Shown here: piece after piece, positions 9,953 to 17,820 of the stretch
Numbering within the stretch: the stretch's first letter is position 1
Layout: every line of letters begins with the position of its first letter
Source of the DNA: Faecalimonas umbilicata
GTDB lineage: Bacteria; Bacillota; Clostridia; Lachnospirales; Lachnospiraceae
DNA: 64,000 nt
NCBI RefSeq assembly: GCF_004346095.1
Contig: NZ_SLZV01000004.1
Location: 62,001 to 126,000 of the forward strand
Direction of reading: 5' to 3'
The notes under the pieces: model-generated
Told to the model about the DNA's origin: nothing
Database searches by the model: none
Seen by the model: only the letters and a program-made list of their open reading frames with translations
Program-made: the position numbers and the translations under genes

Positions 9953-9970
9953 AAAGCCCGGATGGGCTTT
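9953..9970 (-). terminator. Rho-independent terminator after acpP
   Basis: AAAGCCC and GGGCTTT form a 7-bp stem around a 4-base loop; on the minus strand the stem is followed by a run of Ts. It separates acpP from rnc, although readthrough into rnc-smc-ftsY is likely because no obvious separate promoter was identified. Confidence 0.7.
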
Positions 9971-10004
9971 CTCATTTATAAAATAATAGAAATATCGCCT
10001 GCTG

Positions 10005-10235
10005 TTAGTTTGTAGCATTCTTGATCTGTTCTACTGCATCCCCAACTGTTACAATGCTTTCTGCATCTTCATTTGCGATTTCAATGTCAAATGCTTCCTC
10101 AATTCCCATAATGATCTGGAAAATATCCAGCGAATCTGCTCCGAGATCATCTACAAAAGTTGTATCCATTGTGATCTCATCCGGATTTACATTTAATACG
10201 TCCACAATAATTTCCTGTAATTTTTCGAATTCCAT
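10005..10235 (-). CDS. acpP: Acyl carrier protein
   Basis: Small acidic 76-residue carrier of growing fatty acyl chains, acting in the cytosol with the type II fatty acid synthase and phospholipid acyltransferases. The phosphopantetheine attachment site is GADSLD with Ser35, embedded in the usual four-helix pattern. It lies 35 bases after plsX, which uses acyl-ACP as substrate, and is followed by a hairpin terminator. Length and motif are standard for AcpP. Confidence 0.97.
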   Translation of the reverse strand: MEFEKLQEIIVDVLNVNPDEITMDTTFVDDLGADSLDIFQIIMGIEEAFDIEIANEDAESIVTVGDAVEQIKNATN

Positions 10236-10269
10236 AACTTGATTTCCTTTCTGTTATTCCACTTGATTT

Positions 10270-11304
10270 TTAGGATGTTGTTTCGTCTTTTTGCTTTTCT
10301 TCTTTCTGAATGTGCTCTCTGATCTTCTCATTGATCTTCTGTTCTTTGAAAGTCACACACTGTATGATAGAATTGGAAACTTCCTTTGCCGAAGAACTTC
10401 CATGCGTCTTCACGACAAGTCCATTCAATCCGAGAAGCGGTGCCCCACCATGTTCACTGACATCAAACGATTTCAATGTCTGCTTCAAAGCTGGTTTTAC
10501 TAACAGTGCACCAATCTTACTTCTCAATGTAGACATCATCCCTTTTTTTATCTGGCTTGTGAGCGCTGCTCCGACACCTTCGTATAACTTCAAGATAACA
10601 TTCCCGACAAACGCTTCACAGACAATTACGTCTGCCATCCCATGTGGAATCTCTCTTGCTTCAATGCTGCCGATAAAATGAATATCCTTACATGCCTTTA
10701 ACAGTGGGAATGTTTCTTTTACAAGTGCATTTCCTTTCTCTTCTTCCGCACCGATATTAACAATTGCGACTCTTGGCTTCGCGATTCCCATCACATTCTC
10801 CATATAAACAGATCCCATTTTTGCGAACTGCACTAAATGTGACGGTCTTGCATCCACATTTGCCCCGCAGTCAATCAAAAGAGAGACACCCTTTTCTGTT
10901 GGAATCAACGGTGCAAGCGGCGGGCGCTCCACGCCTTTAATTCTTCCAACAATCAGTTGCCCTCCGACAAGAACTGCACCAGAATTTCCAGCAGAGACAA
11001 AAGCATCTGCCTCTCCCTTCTTTACAAGATTCATCCCAACAACAATCGATGAATCCTTCTTCTTGCGGATTGCCATAACCGGCGGCTCTGCCGTCTCGAT
11101 TTTTTCAGTGGCGCCGACAACCTCGATCTGCTCCTTCGGATATGTATACTTGTCAAGTTCCTCCCTGACCACAGCTTCCTGTCCGACGAGAAAAACTTTA
11201 ATGTCCTGACGTCTGCTGACGGCATCCACAGCACCTTTCACCATTTCACCAGGTGCATGATCGCCGCCCATTGCATCCAGAACTACTTTTGTTAAATCAG
11301 CCAT
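10270..11304 (-). CDS. plsX: Phosphate acyltransferase PlsX
   Basis: Converts acyl-ACP to acyl-phosphate, the first step of phospholipid synthesis by the PlsX/PlsY route; a peripheral membrane enzyme. The 344-residue protein starts MADLTKVVLDAMGGDHAP, the family hallmark. The ATG at 11304 is chosen because GGAGG lies 7 bases upstream; longer in-frame versions would cover the promoter. acpP follows directly. In many Firmicutes rpmF precedes plsX, but here an 8-kb sugar cassette lies between them, and plsX has its own promoter (11334-11362). Confidence 0.97.
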   Translation of the reverse strand: MADLTKVVLDAMGGDHAPGEMVKGAVDAVSRRQDIKVFLVGQEAVVREELDKYTYPKEQIEVVGATEKIETAEPPVMAIRKKKDSSIVVGMNLVKKGEADAFVSAGNSGAVLVGGQLIVGRIKGVERPPLAPLIPTEKGVSLLIDCGANVDARPSHLVQFAKMGSVYMENVMGIAKPRVAIVNIGAEEEKGNALVKETFPLLKACKDIHFIGSIEAREIPHGMADVIVCEAFVGNVILKLYEGVGAALTSQIKKGMMSTLRSKIGALLVKPALKQTLKSFDVSEHGGAPLLGLNGLVVKTHGSSSAKEVSNSIIQCVTFKEQKINEKIREHIQKEEKQKDETTS

Positions 11305-11333
11305 ATTCATTCCTCCCAGCATTACTATTAATA

Positions 11334-11362
11334 ATATTACTAGACATCTCTGCAAAAATCAA
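11334..11362 (-). promoter_or_regulatory. Promoter of plsX-acpP
   Basis: On the minus strand TTGATT (11362-11357) and TAATAT (11339-11334) are separated by exactly 17 bases, about 25 bases ahead of the plsX start. A terminator lies just upstream (11391-11426), so this promoter gives the lipid/RNase III/SMC block its own expression, independent of the sugar cassette. Confidence 0.65.
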
Positions 11363-11390
11363 TATAATTTTTTGTACTTCCCTCTATCAC

Positions 11391-11426
11391 AAAAATCGCT
11401 TTATGTTTACCCATAAAGCGATTTTT
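11391..11426 (-). terminator. Terminator at the end of the sugar cassette
   Basis: Fifteen-base arms AAAAATCGCTTTATG and CATAAAGCGATTTTT around a 6-base loop, with Ts on the exit side. It closes the minus-strand cassette about 55 bases after its last stop codon and insulates plsX. Confidence 0.85.
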
Positions 11427-11481
11427 TGTCACAGGATCGTTTCGTTCCCTGTCTGTTTTATTTTCTTTTTCTATTCCTAGA

Positions 11482-12348
11482 TTAATCTAAATTAAACCAG
11501 TCAGCATATCCAAGTTTTTCCAGGTTTGCTTTGCTGATCTTTAAGCTTTCAAATGGATCTCTTCCATAAGTTGCATCCTGCTCGATCAAGAAGTACTCGC
11601 TTCCTCCTGCAAGACCTGCTTCGATACATTCTTTTACCGGAAGAGAACCTTCTCCAACTTCTGCAAATTCTACATTGCTTGTAAATGCAGCCATAAATGT
11701 TTCAGGATCAAATTTTCCTTCTGGAAGTTTTACTTCACCGATTCTGTAATCTTTTAAGTGAAGCAGACGGATTCGTCCGTCATATTTCTTAATAAACTCT
11801 ACCGGATTTTCTCCTCCTCTGTGAATCCAGTGGATATCTAACTCAAATCCCATATGTTTTGTATTGTTCTTGATGATGTCTAATAAGTATTCTCCATCAT
11901 ATTTTACAAACTCTACATGATGATTGTGGTAGTATAAATCAATTCCATGTTCTTTTAATCTTCCAGCAACCTCATCTGCACGTTTTACAAAATCAAGCGC
12001 TTTTTCGCGGCTTCCCATACATGTCATCGGAAGCATACCGATACGAAGCATATCGCAGTTTAATGTCTTACAATCAGCTACGATTTTGTCAAAATCTGTT
12101 GTAAGGTATTCTCCTGGCATTCCTGGCATCATCGGCTCTAATGCTGCGCTGAGCGCTGCAATCTTAATTCCGAATTCTTCGCATGCTTTTTTCATTCCTG
12201 CTACGTTTTCTTCTGTCATCGGAACCTGAGATACTTCCACACAGTGATATCCCAGCTCTGCACATGCTTTTAATGTTCCATATGCACCTAATTCTGCAAT
12301 TTTATCTTTGATTGTACTCATCTGAATACCAATTAATCCTTTTTTCAT
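11482..12348 (-). CDS. Sugar phosphate isomerase/epimerase-type TIM barrel (AP endonuclease 2 fold)
   Basis: A 288-residue metal-dependent TIM barrel of the Xyl/AP-endonuclease-2 superfamily. Likely metal and substrate positions include YYHNHHVEF, FELDIHWIHRGG and LLHLKDYR, as in IolE, YcjR or DgpC-type proteins. It starts at ATG 12348 (AGGAGG 7 bases upstream; a TTG one codon earlier is less likely). It is the last gene of the minus-strand cassette. Family members epimerise, isomerise or eliminate on keto-sugars; together with two Gfo/Idh/MocA dehydrogenases nearby a 3-keto-glycoside type pathway is plausible. The exact substrate cannot be read from the sequence. Confidence 0.8.
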   Translation of the reverse strand: MKKGLIGIQMSTIKDKIAELGAYGTLKACAELGYHCVEVSQVPMTEENVAGMKKACEEFGIKIAALSAALEPMMPGMPGEYLTTDFDKIVADCKTLNCDMLRIGMLPMTCMGSREKALDFVKRADEVAGRLKEHGIDLYYHNHHVEFVKYDGEYLLDIIKNNTKHMGFELDIHWIHRGGENPVEFIKKYDGRIRLLHLKDYRIGEVKLPEGKFDPETFMAAFTSNVEFAEVGEGSLPVKECIEAGLAGGSEYFLIEQDATYGRDPFESLKISKANLEKLGYADWFNLD

Positions 12349-12435
12349 CAATGTTCCTCCTACTTATAAAAACAATCCGTTATCTTCTTTCGTCATGACA
12401 CAGCCTGGTAAAAATGATCTTTTGCATGAGACATT

Positions 12436-13440
12436 TTATCGCACAGGCACATAACTGTTTGTTCTTCCAGACTCCTGGATCGCATCAATCAACTGAATGC
12501 TCATCTTTGCATCCTTCACTTTGATATAATTATCTGTTCCATCCTCAAGGCATTTGTAGAATCTGGCAATCAGTTTACTATGGCTCGCACCATAATAAAA
12601 CTTGCTTCCAGGCATCTTCTCATCCTCGATCAGTTTTTTCTGGGTACCATCCTCTTGCACTTCATAAAGTACATTATCCCGAATCAGAAATTCTCCTTGT
12701 TCGAGCTGAACTGCAATCTGTACAGATTCATTTTTATGGTTAGCGTTTGTTGCAAAAAACAGACCTCTTGCACCATTTTCATATTCCAGTCTCGCAGTCA
12801 CAGTATCTTCAACTTCAATTCCATAATCTAAAAGCTGACTTACCGAAGCATGTACCCCTTTGATAGTTCCACCAAGAAAATATAAAAGATCCAGTGTATG
12901 CACAGACTGATTAATCATACATCCGCCGCCGGCAGTTTCCCATTTCCCGCGCCACGGTTTGATATCGTAATACTCCTTTGCGCGATACCATGGGACAATT
13001 CCTCTTGTTCCTGTAACTTTTCCGTATTTTCCACTGTCAATCAGCTCTTTTAACATCTCCACACTCTCATTCAAGCGATTCTGGAGACAAATTCCAATAT
13101 GAAGCTCTGGATGCTCTGCTTCTAATTTTACATATTCTTCCGCTTCTTTTGTCGTAAGCGCTACCGGCTTTTCACAAAATACATTGCATCCCATCTCAGC
13201 TACTTCTTTTGCAACCGGATAGTGCAGGTAGTGCGGCAGACAGATATGGACACAGTCCGGCTGTGTCTGTTTTACCATTTCTTTGTAATCTGTAAAGAAA
13301 GGGACACCTTCCGGAAGCCCTTGATTGGCCTCCGGATTGATGTCGCACAGTCCGCAGAGTGTTATTTCTGGATTCGCAAGAATACCCGCAATATGAATTT
13401 GGGAAATATCCCCTAATCCAATGATCGCTGCTCTCTTCAT
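12436..13440 (-). CDS. Gfo/Idh/MocA-family NAD(P)-dependent oxidoreductase
   Basis: A 334-residue dehydrogenase acting on a sugar, inositol or glycoside. The Rossmann motif GLGDISQIHIAG is at the N-terminus, followed by the EKP element in FCEKPVALT and the substrate-domain motif QSVHTLDLLYFLGG with the usual His-Asp. Start chosen at ATG 13440, preceded by GGGAGGAG. It lies 8 to 88 bases from its neighbours on the same strand (another Gfo/Idh/MocA gene upstream, a TIM-barrel epimerase downstream). Possible pair of oxidising and reducing dehydrogenases as in E. coli YcjS/YcjQ, but this is inference. Confidence 0.85.
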   Translation of the reverse strand: MKRAAIIGLGDISQIHIAGILANPEITLCGLCDINPEANQGLPEGVPFFTDYKEMVKQTQPDCVHICLPHYLHYPVAKEVAEMGCNVFCEKPVALTTKEAEEYVKLEAEHPELHIGICLQNRLNESVEMLKELIDSGKYGKVTGTRGIVPWYRAKEYYDIKPWRGKWETAGGGCMINQSVHTLDLLYFLGGTIKGVHASVSQLLDYGIEVEDTVTARLEYENGARGLFFATNANHKNESVQIAVQLEQGEFLIRDNVLYEVQEDGTQKKLIEDEKMPGSKFYYGASHSKLIARFYKCLEDGTDNYIKVKDAKMSIQLIDAIQESGRTNSYVPVR

Positions 13441-13469
13441 CCTAACTCCTCCCATTTTCAATTGTGAAA

Positions 13470-14663
13470 TTAACGTGTTGGGAATTTTCCTTCCTCTGCA
13501 ATTTTCTTATTTAATTCAGCAAGATATACATCTTCGTCTACAGGAAGTTCTACTTCTTTTCCTAACCAGCTTGACAGAAGTGTTGCATTTGCAAGGTTTA
13601 CTCCATTGATTCCGTCTGCTCCAGGAGCTAATAACGGTGTTCCTTCGATGATGTGTTTTGCAAAATCTTCCATAACAGTTGTGTGCTGTACTCCCCATCC
13701 ATCTGTGTTCTCAAATGTTTCGATGTCGTACAGTCCGTCTGCTCCTGAAGAATTTCCCTGAGTCAGTTTTACAAGTTCCATCATAGACATTGTATCATTT
13801 AATTCTTTTTCTGATTTTTTCAGACGGTATACAGTTGCTTTCTTGCTGTCTTCCACAACAATCTTTCCACCGTCTAAGTCGATCTCAAAACGGTCTGTTC
13901 CGATTGGATCATGTGTACATGTGATAAAGCTTCCTGTTGCTCCGTTTGGATATTCTGTGACGATTGTTACATCGTTGTCAACGATAATATCTCTGTGAGC
14001 TCCGCAGATGATCTTTGCATATACTTTGCTTGGAACTCCACACATCCACTGCCATAAGTCTAACTGATGAGGAGCCTGATTTACAAGGACACCTCCACCT
14101 TCTCCGCCCCATGTAGCTCTCCAGTCGCTCTGACGGTAGTAGCTGTCCGGACGCCACCATGAGTTGATGATCCAGTTAGAACGACGAATTTCTCCAAGTT
14201 CTCCGGAAGCAACGATTTCTTTTACTTTCTGATATAATTTATTTGTACGCTGATTGAACATGATTCCGAAAGCTACCTCTGGGTGAGCTGCTGCACACTC
14301 GTTCATCTCACGAACAGATTTTGCATATACCCCTGCTGGTTTCTCTACAAGTACGTTCATTCCATGTTCCAGACAGTAAATTGCGATTTCTGTATGTAAA
14401 TAATGTGGAACAGTTGTGATTACTGCATCGACTGTTCCAGAAGCAACCATCTCTTTCCAATCTTTGAAGAAAGGAACTTCCGGATATTTTTCTTTGCACA
14501 TTGCTTCCTTCTCAGGATCGATATCACAAAGTGCTCCTAATGCACAGTGCGGTGGGCATTCTGGTGCCGGCATTCCTGGGAATCCACCCTTTCCTGATAA
14601 AAATCCTGCATACGCGCCACCTTGCGCACCAATACCAATTAAACCAAATCTTACTTTTTCCAT
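13470..14663 (-). CDS. Gfo/Idh/MocA-family oxidoreductase, long form
   Basis: A 397-residue NAD(P)-dependent oxidoreductase. N-terminal GIGAQGGAYAGFLSGKGG is the nucleotide-binding loop with an insertion, then the EKP element VEKPAGVY, and the substrate-domain stretch GGVLVNQAPHQLDLWQW with the catalytic-type His. The insertion and the WWRPDSYYRQSDWRATWGG region distinguish it from its 334-residue neighbour, so the two probably act on different intermediates. The TGG-rich aromatic region suggests a glycoside or disaccharide-like substrate. An SD (AGGAGG) precedes ATG 14663. It is 14 bases downstream of a TIM-barrel epimerase gene. Confidence 0.85.
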   Translation of the reverse strand: MEKVRFGLIGIGAQGGAYAGFLSGKGGFPGMPAPECPPHCALGALCDIDPEKEAMCKEKYPEVPFFKDWKEMVASGTVDAVITTVPHYLHTEIAIYCLEHGMNVLVEKPAGVYAKSVREMNECAAAHPEVAFGIMFNQRTNKLYQKVKEIVASGELGEIRRSNWIINSWWRPDSYYRQSDWRATWGGEGGGVLVNQAPHQLDLWQWMCGVPSKVYAKIICGAHRDIIVDNDVTIVTEYPNGATGSFITCTHDPIGTDRFEIDLDGGKIVVEDSKKATVYRLKKSEKELNDTMSMMELVKLTQGNSSGADGLYDIETFENTDGWGVQHTTVMEDFAKHIIEGTPLLAPGADGINGVNLANATLLSSWLGKEVELPVDEDVYLAELNKKIAEEGKFPTR

Positions 14664-14677
14664 GTTTATATTCCTCC

Positions 14678-15562
14678 TTAGTTTGATTTCTCTATGGAAT
14701 CTAAAATATCTATTAAAGCATGATACTGCATGGAGTAACCTTCTGCACCATCTTTTGCTTTATTTTCTTTAATAATATTTTCTGCATTCTCTGTCTCAAG
14801 AGACTGAAGTGCATCAAACAGTACCAGGTGCGGCTCCAATGTCAGGAAGCCTTGATAACCTTCCTCTTTGATCGCTCTTTTTAAGATTTCTGCAATCTTT
14901 CCTTCACCTGTTCCGCAAAGAACATTCTCCTTATCTGTTGTCACAGCATCTTTAATATGGATGTATGCGACATGGTCACGGAGCAATTCCCAGCATTCCA
15001 TTGTATCTTCCCCGCACTGTACGAAATTCGCAAAATCAAATACCGATTTGAAATGCGGGCTTCCAAGTGCATCTAAAATGATTTTGCATCGTTCTTTGAT
15101 ATCACCATAAATAGCTTTTTCATTTTCATGGATCATAACAACATTATATTTTGCTGCGATCGCATCAAACTTCTTTAATTTTTCAATAACAATCTCTTTG
15201 TAATCATCGGCATTCTTTCCTTCCGGAATAAAGAAGCTAAACATGCGAATATATTTACAATCAAGCACTTTACAGATTTTGCAGAGTTCTTCCATCTGCA
15301 CAAGCTGTTTTTCAAATGCTTCTTCATCATCTACGTTAATCTTACCAATCGGAGATCCCAGAGAAGAAACTTTTACATTTGCTTCCCGCAATCTTGGCAG
15401 AAGCTTTTCCTCAACCTCTTCTGCTGTATAATCTGCGATGCCTTTCCCGTCTGCTGTTCTAAGAGAAATGTACTCCATTCCAAGAGAAGTCACAACACGA
15501 AGCTGTTCATCAAAATCCGGACTAATCTCATCTGCAAATCCAGAAATTAAAATATGTTCCAT
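14678..15562 (-). CDS. Sugar phosphate isomerase/epimerase-type TIM barrel, second copy
   Basis: A 294-residue TIM barrel of the AP-endonuclease-2 fold, diverged from the cassette's other isomerase. It opens MEHILISGFADEISPDFDEQ and has putative metal ligands in MIHENEKAIYGD, VFDFANF, IHIKDAV and the C-terminal LTLEPHL. The ATG at 15562 is chosen over an in-frame GTG three codons upstream, as AGAGGT lies about 7 bases before it. The HENE and EPH positions fit a divalent-metal epimerase or isomerase. Its product might feed the downstream Gfo/Idh/MocA enzymes; no specific reaction is claimed. Confidence 0.8.
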   Translation of the reverse strand: MEHILISGFADEISPDFDEQLRVVTSLGMEYISLRTADGKGIADYTAEEVEEKLLPRLREANVKVSSLGSPIGKINVDDEEAFEKQLVQMEELCKICKVLDCKYIRMFSFFIPEGKNADDYKEIVIEKLKKFDAIAAKYNVVMIHENEKAIYGDIKERCKIILDALGSPHFKSVFDFANFVQCGEDTMECWELLRDHVAYIHIKDAVTTDKENVLCGTGEGKIAEILKRAIKEEGYQGFLTLEPHLVLFDALQSLETENAENIIKENKAKDGAEGYSMQYHALIDILDSIEKSN

Positions 15563-15585
15563 TTCTTCCACCTCTTTCTAAAATT

Positions 15586-15954
15586 TTAAATCAATACTTT
15601 TCCGTTCTCATCTGGCTTCATAGGGATGACGATCATTAAATCTACCACCGTCATAGCGAACGGAAATCCCGCCCAGCATGTCAACAGGTAGATAAGCGCT
15701 GTCTTATACTGATGCGTATAGAAGCGGTGTCCCCCCATCCATCCTGTGAGCACTGCCAGCCATATGTATGTTTTACGGCTTACCAGCCTCTTTTCTCTGC
15801 TGTTGATCAGGTTTTGATACCACCCTGCGAATTTTTGCAGCAAAGTCTCTTTTTCTTCAATACCATATGCCTCTTTTGTTTTCTGTAGTTCATTTTCTAA
15901 CTCTAAAAACTTTTTAATGTCTTCCGGACTGTCCAGTCTTTCCTTTTTTTTCAT
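15586..15954 (-). CDS. TM2-domain membrane protein
   Basis: A 122-residue protein: about 60 charged, helical N-terminal residues, then a TM2 domain with two membrane helices: WLAVLTGWMGGHRFYTHQYK, a short turn, and LLTCWAGFPFAMTVVDLMIV. The GGHRFY loop is the conserved TM2 hairpin signature. GGAGG lies 8 bases before ATG 15954. The function of TM2 proteins in bacteria is unknown. It is encoded inside a sugar-catabolism run between the symporter and an epimerase, an unexpected place that may mean cotranscription without functional linkage. Confidence 0.85.
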   Translation of the reverse strand: MKKKERLDSPEDIKKFLELENELQKTKEAYGIEEKETLLQKFAGWYQNLINSREKRLVSRKTYIWLAVLTGWMGGHRFYTHQYKTALIYLLTCWAGFPFAMTVVDLMIVIPMKPDENGKVLI

Positions 15955-16023
15955 GTCTGTTACCTCCCATGGGAAAGACTGTCAGCCAGGAATCCTCCCC
16001 CTTTTATAAATCTTCTGCAAATA

Positions 16024-17571
16024 CTATTTCTGTTCCATTGCTTTTGCTTTGATCGCTGCAATCTCTTCCTGAATCTCTTCCATCTTTTCTTTTGTAAGTG
16101 GATAGAATTTCATTGCGATCAAGTTGATGATCCATCCGATCAATGGTGCTCCGATAAAGCATGCCATTGTCACCCAGAAAATTCCATCACTGTATGGTGT
16201 TGATTCTACCGGAAGCTCTTTCTTAAACCCAATTGCCGCAAACATAACTGCTACAAATGTAGCTGCCAGTGAAGAAATGATCTTATCCACGCAGCTGAAT
16301 AATGTTCCCATAAGTCCTGGCACATATTTTCCAGAACGGTATACTTCATAATCCGCACAGTCCGCTGTCATCGGAATAACAATAGATCCTGCCACATTCA
16401 TGAATCCACGCATTAATATATAAAGGAGCATAAATATAATTCCATATAAACTCCAGTTTTCCAGTGACCATGTGCTTCCTTTGAATACACCCATAATTCC
16501 AGATACAACCGGAAGTTTCATAGAAGTAGGATCTCCCAGATACATTAACAGGAATAATCCCAAAGCAAATATAATAGATCCTGCTGTTCCGATCACGAGA
16601 GCTTTCTTCTGTCCTAAGTTTCTTGCGATCACACCCATACCAAGGATAGATAAAATACAGATTGGGATCGATGTAATAGCTGAAACAGATCCGTATAATG
16701 CATAATTTCCGCAAATAACACCGAACAATGTAATCATGATCGTAGCATTTGTTGCCATAGAGTTGCTCAGCTTATCTGAAGATGCAGAAGCAACAAGCAT
16801 CTGGATTGCACGGTTATGTGCAAGCACATCGATGTAATCTTTGAATCCAACTTTTACAGTTTCACCTGTTCCAAAGTACTCCTGACGGTCTTTTCTCCAC
16901 AAACCAATAATTGCAAGAACTGCGAAAACTGCTGCAATTCCACCAAATACCAACTGAAGATGGTGGAACATCTCTGGATTATAAAATGCAGAAAGTGTCA
17001 CGTTGCCAGCTTTGTCTGTCACGTTAAATTTTGGAATCAATGTTCCAGAAATATAAACAGGAATGATCATGCTCATTGCCAAAATATTATATACGGAATC
17101 GAACATTGCAAAGATTGGTCTCTGCTTCGGATCATTTGTCAAACAAGACTGTGCTGATTTTGTAACAACACACTGGCAAGTATACCCGATAATGTAAATC
17201 ATATAGATTGCGATGAAGAATGGAAATCTTCCTGCCTTCGGGATACTCGGTGTTACATTAAATAGCACGAAAGATGATGCAAACAAAATAATCTGTCCAA
17301 TTACAATAAATGGTCTATTCTTACCAAATTTTGAATTTGTCTTATCTACGAAATATCCGACAAATGGGTCAGTCACACCATCCCAGATTCTCATAATCGT
17401 TACAAAAGAACCTGCCAGTACCGCACCAACACCTACGATACCAATCAGATAATAGCTGATATAGCTCATCAACATCATGTAAATATTTGTGGAAGTATTA
17501 TTCAGTGCATAGAATCCTATCTCCCATAATTTCGCACGGTGAATACCGTTTTCTTCTAAAGGTTTTTTCAT
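16024..17571 (-). CDS. GPH-family sugar symporter of the cassette
   Basis: A 515-residue, about 12-helix cation-coupled sugar importer of the GPH family. The segment IMRIWDGVTDPFVGYFVDKT holds the Asp-rich cation-site signature, followed by FGKNRPFIV, a loop motif of the family. It is larger than the 466-residue GPH carrier at 1777-3177 and only distantly similar. ATG 17571 is preferred (GAGG 9 bases upstream); a start 16 codons earlier lacks a clear site. First structural gene of the cassette, behind a promoter region with 21-bp direct repeats and the AraC gene. The substrate is unknown, probably a glycoside or disaccharide. Confidence 0.88.
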   Translation of the reverse strand: MKKPLEENGIHRAKLWEIGFYALNNTSTNIYMMLMSYISYYLIGIVGVGAVLAGSFVTIMRIWDGVTDPFVGYFVDKTNSKFGKNRPFIVIGQIILFASSFVLFNVTPSIPKAGRFPFFIAIYMIYIIGYTCQCVVTKSAQSCLTNDPKQRPIFAMFDSVYNILAMSMIIPVYISGTLIPKFNVTDKAGNVTLSAFYNPEMFHHLQLVFGGIAAVFAVLAIIGLWRKDRQEYFGTGETVKVGFKDYIDVLAHNRAIQMLVASASSDKLSNSMATNATIMITLFGVICGNYALYGSVSAITSIPICILSILGMGVIARNLGQKKALVIGTAGSIIFALGLFLLMYLGDPTSMKLPVVSGIMGVFKGSTWSLENWSLYGIIFMLLYILMRGFMNVAGSIVIPMTADCADYEVYRSGKYVPGLMGTLFSCVDKIISSLAATFVAVMFAAIGFKKELPVESTPYSDGIFWVTMACFIGAPLIGWIINLIAMKFYPLTKEKMEEIQEEIAAIKAKAMEQK

Positions 17572-17699
17572 TCTTATTTTCCTCTTTCTTTCATTTCTCA
17601 AATCAATGAAAATACTCAAGGCAAATGGTATTTTAGAATTCCCTTTCTATTATTTACTCGTCCCTCCTTATGTTGACATTCTAACATGGATTCTCAAAA

Positions 17700-17735
17700 G
17701 AAATAAGTAAAATTTTGTTTGAAATAAGGAAAATT
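17700..17735. promoter_or_regulatory. Direct repeats with 21-base period upstream of the cassette
   Basis: GAAATAAGTAAAATT (17700-17714) and GAAATAAGGAAAATT (17721-17735) match at 14 of 15 bases and are exactly 21 bases apart, two helical turns. They lie in the 190-base gap between the AraC terminator and the symporter start. This geometry is that of AraC-family half-site pairs. Binding by the neighbouring AraC protein is inferred. Confidence 0.55.
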
Positions 17736-17761
17736 GTTATTTTTTTGACTTGTAATGTAAA

Positions 17762-17793
17762 AAAACAACAGAAACCCCTTTGTTTCTGCTGCT
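17762..17793 (-). terminator. Terminator after the cassette AraC gene
   Basis: Stem CAGAAAC/GTTTCTG with a 6-base loop, extended by weaker pairs, followed on the minus strand by seven Ts. It separates the regulator from the symporter, which therefore needs its own promoter. Confidence 0.75.
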
Positions 17794-17820
17794 TTTTTGT
17801 AGCTTTTGTATTTTCTTTTT

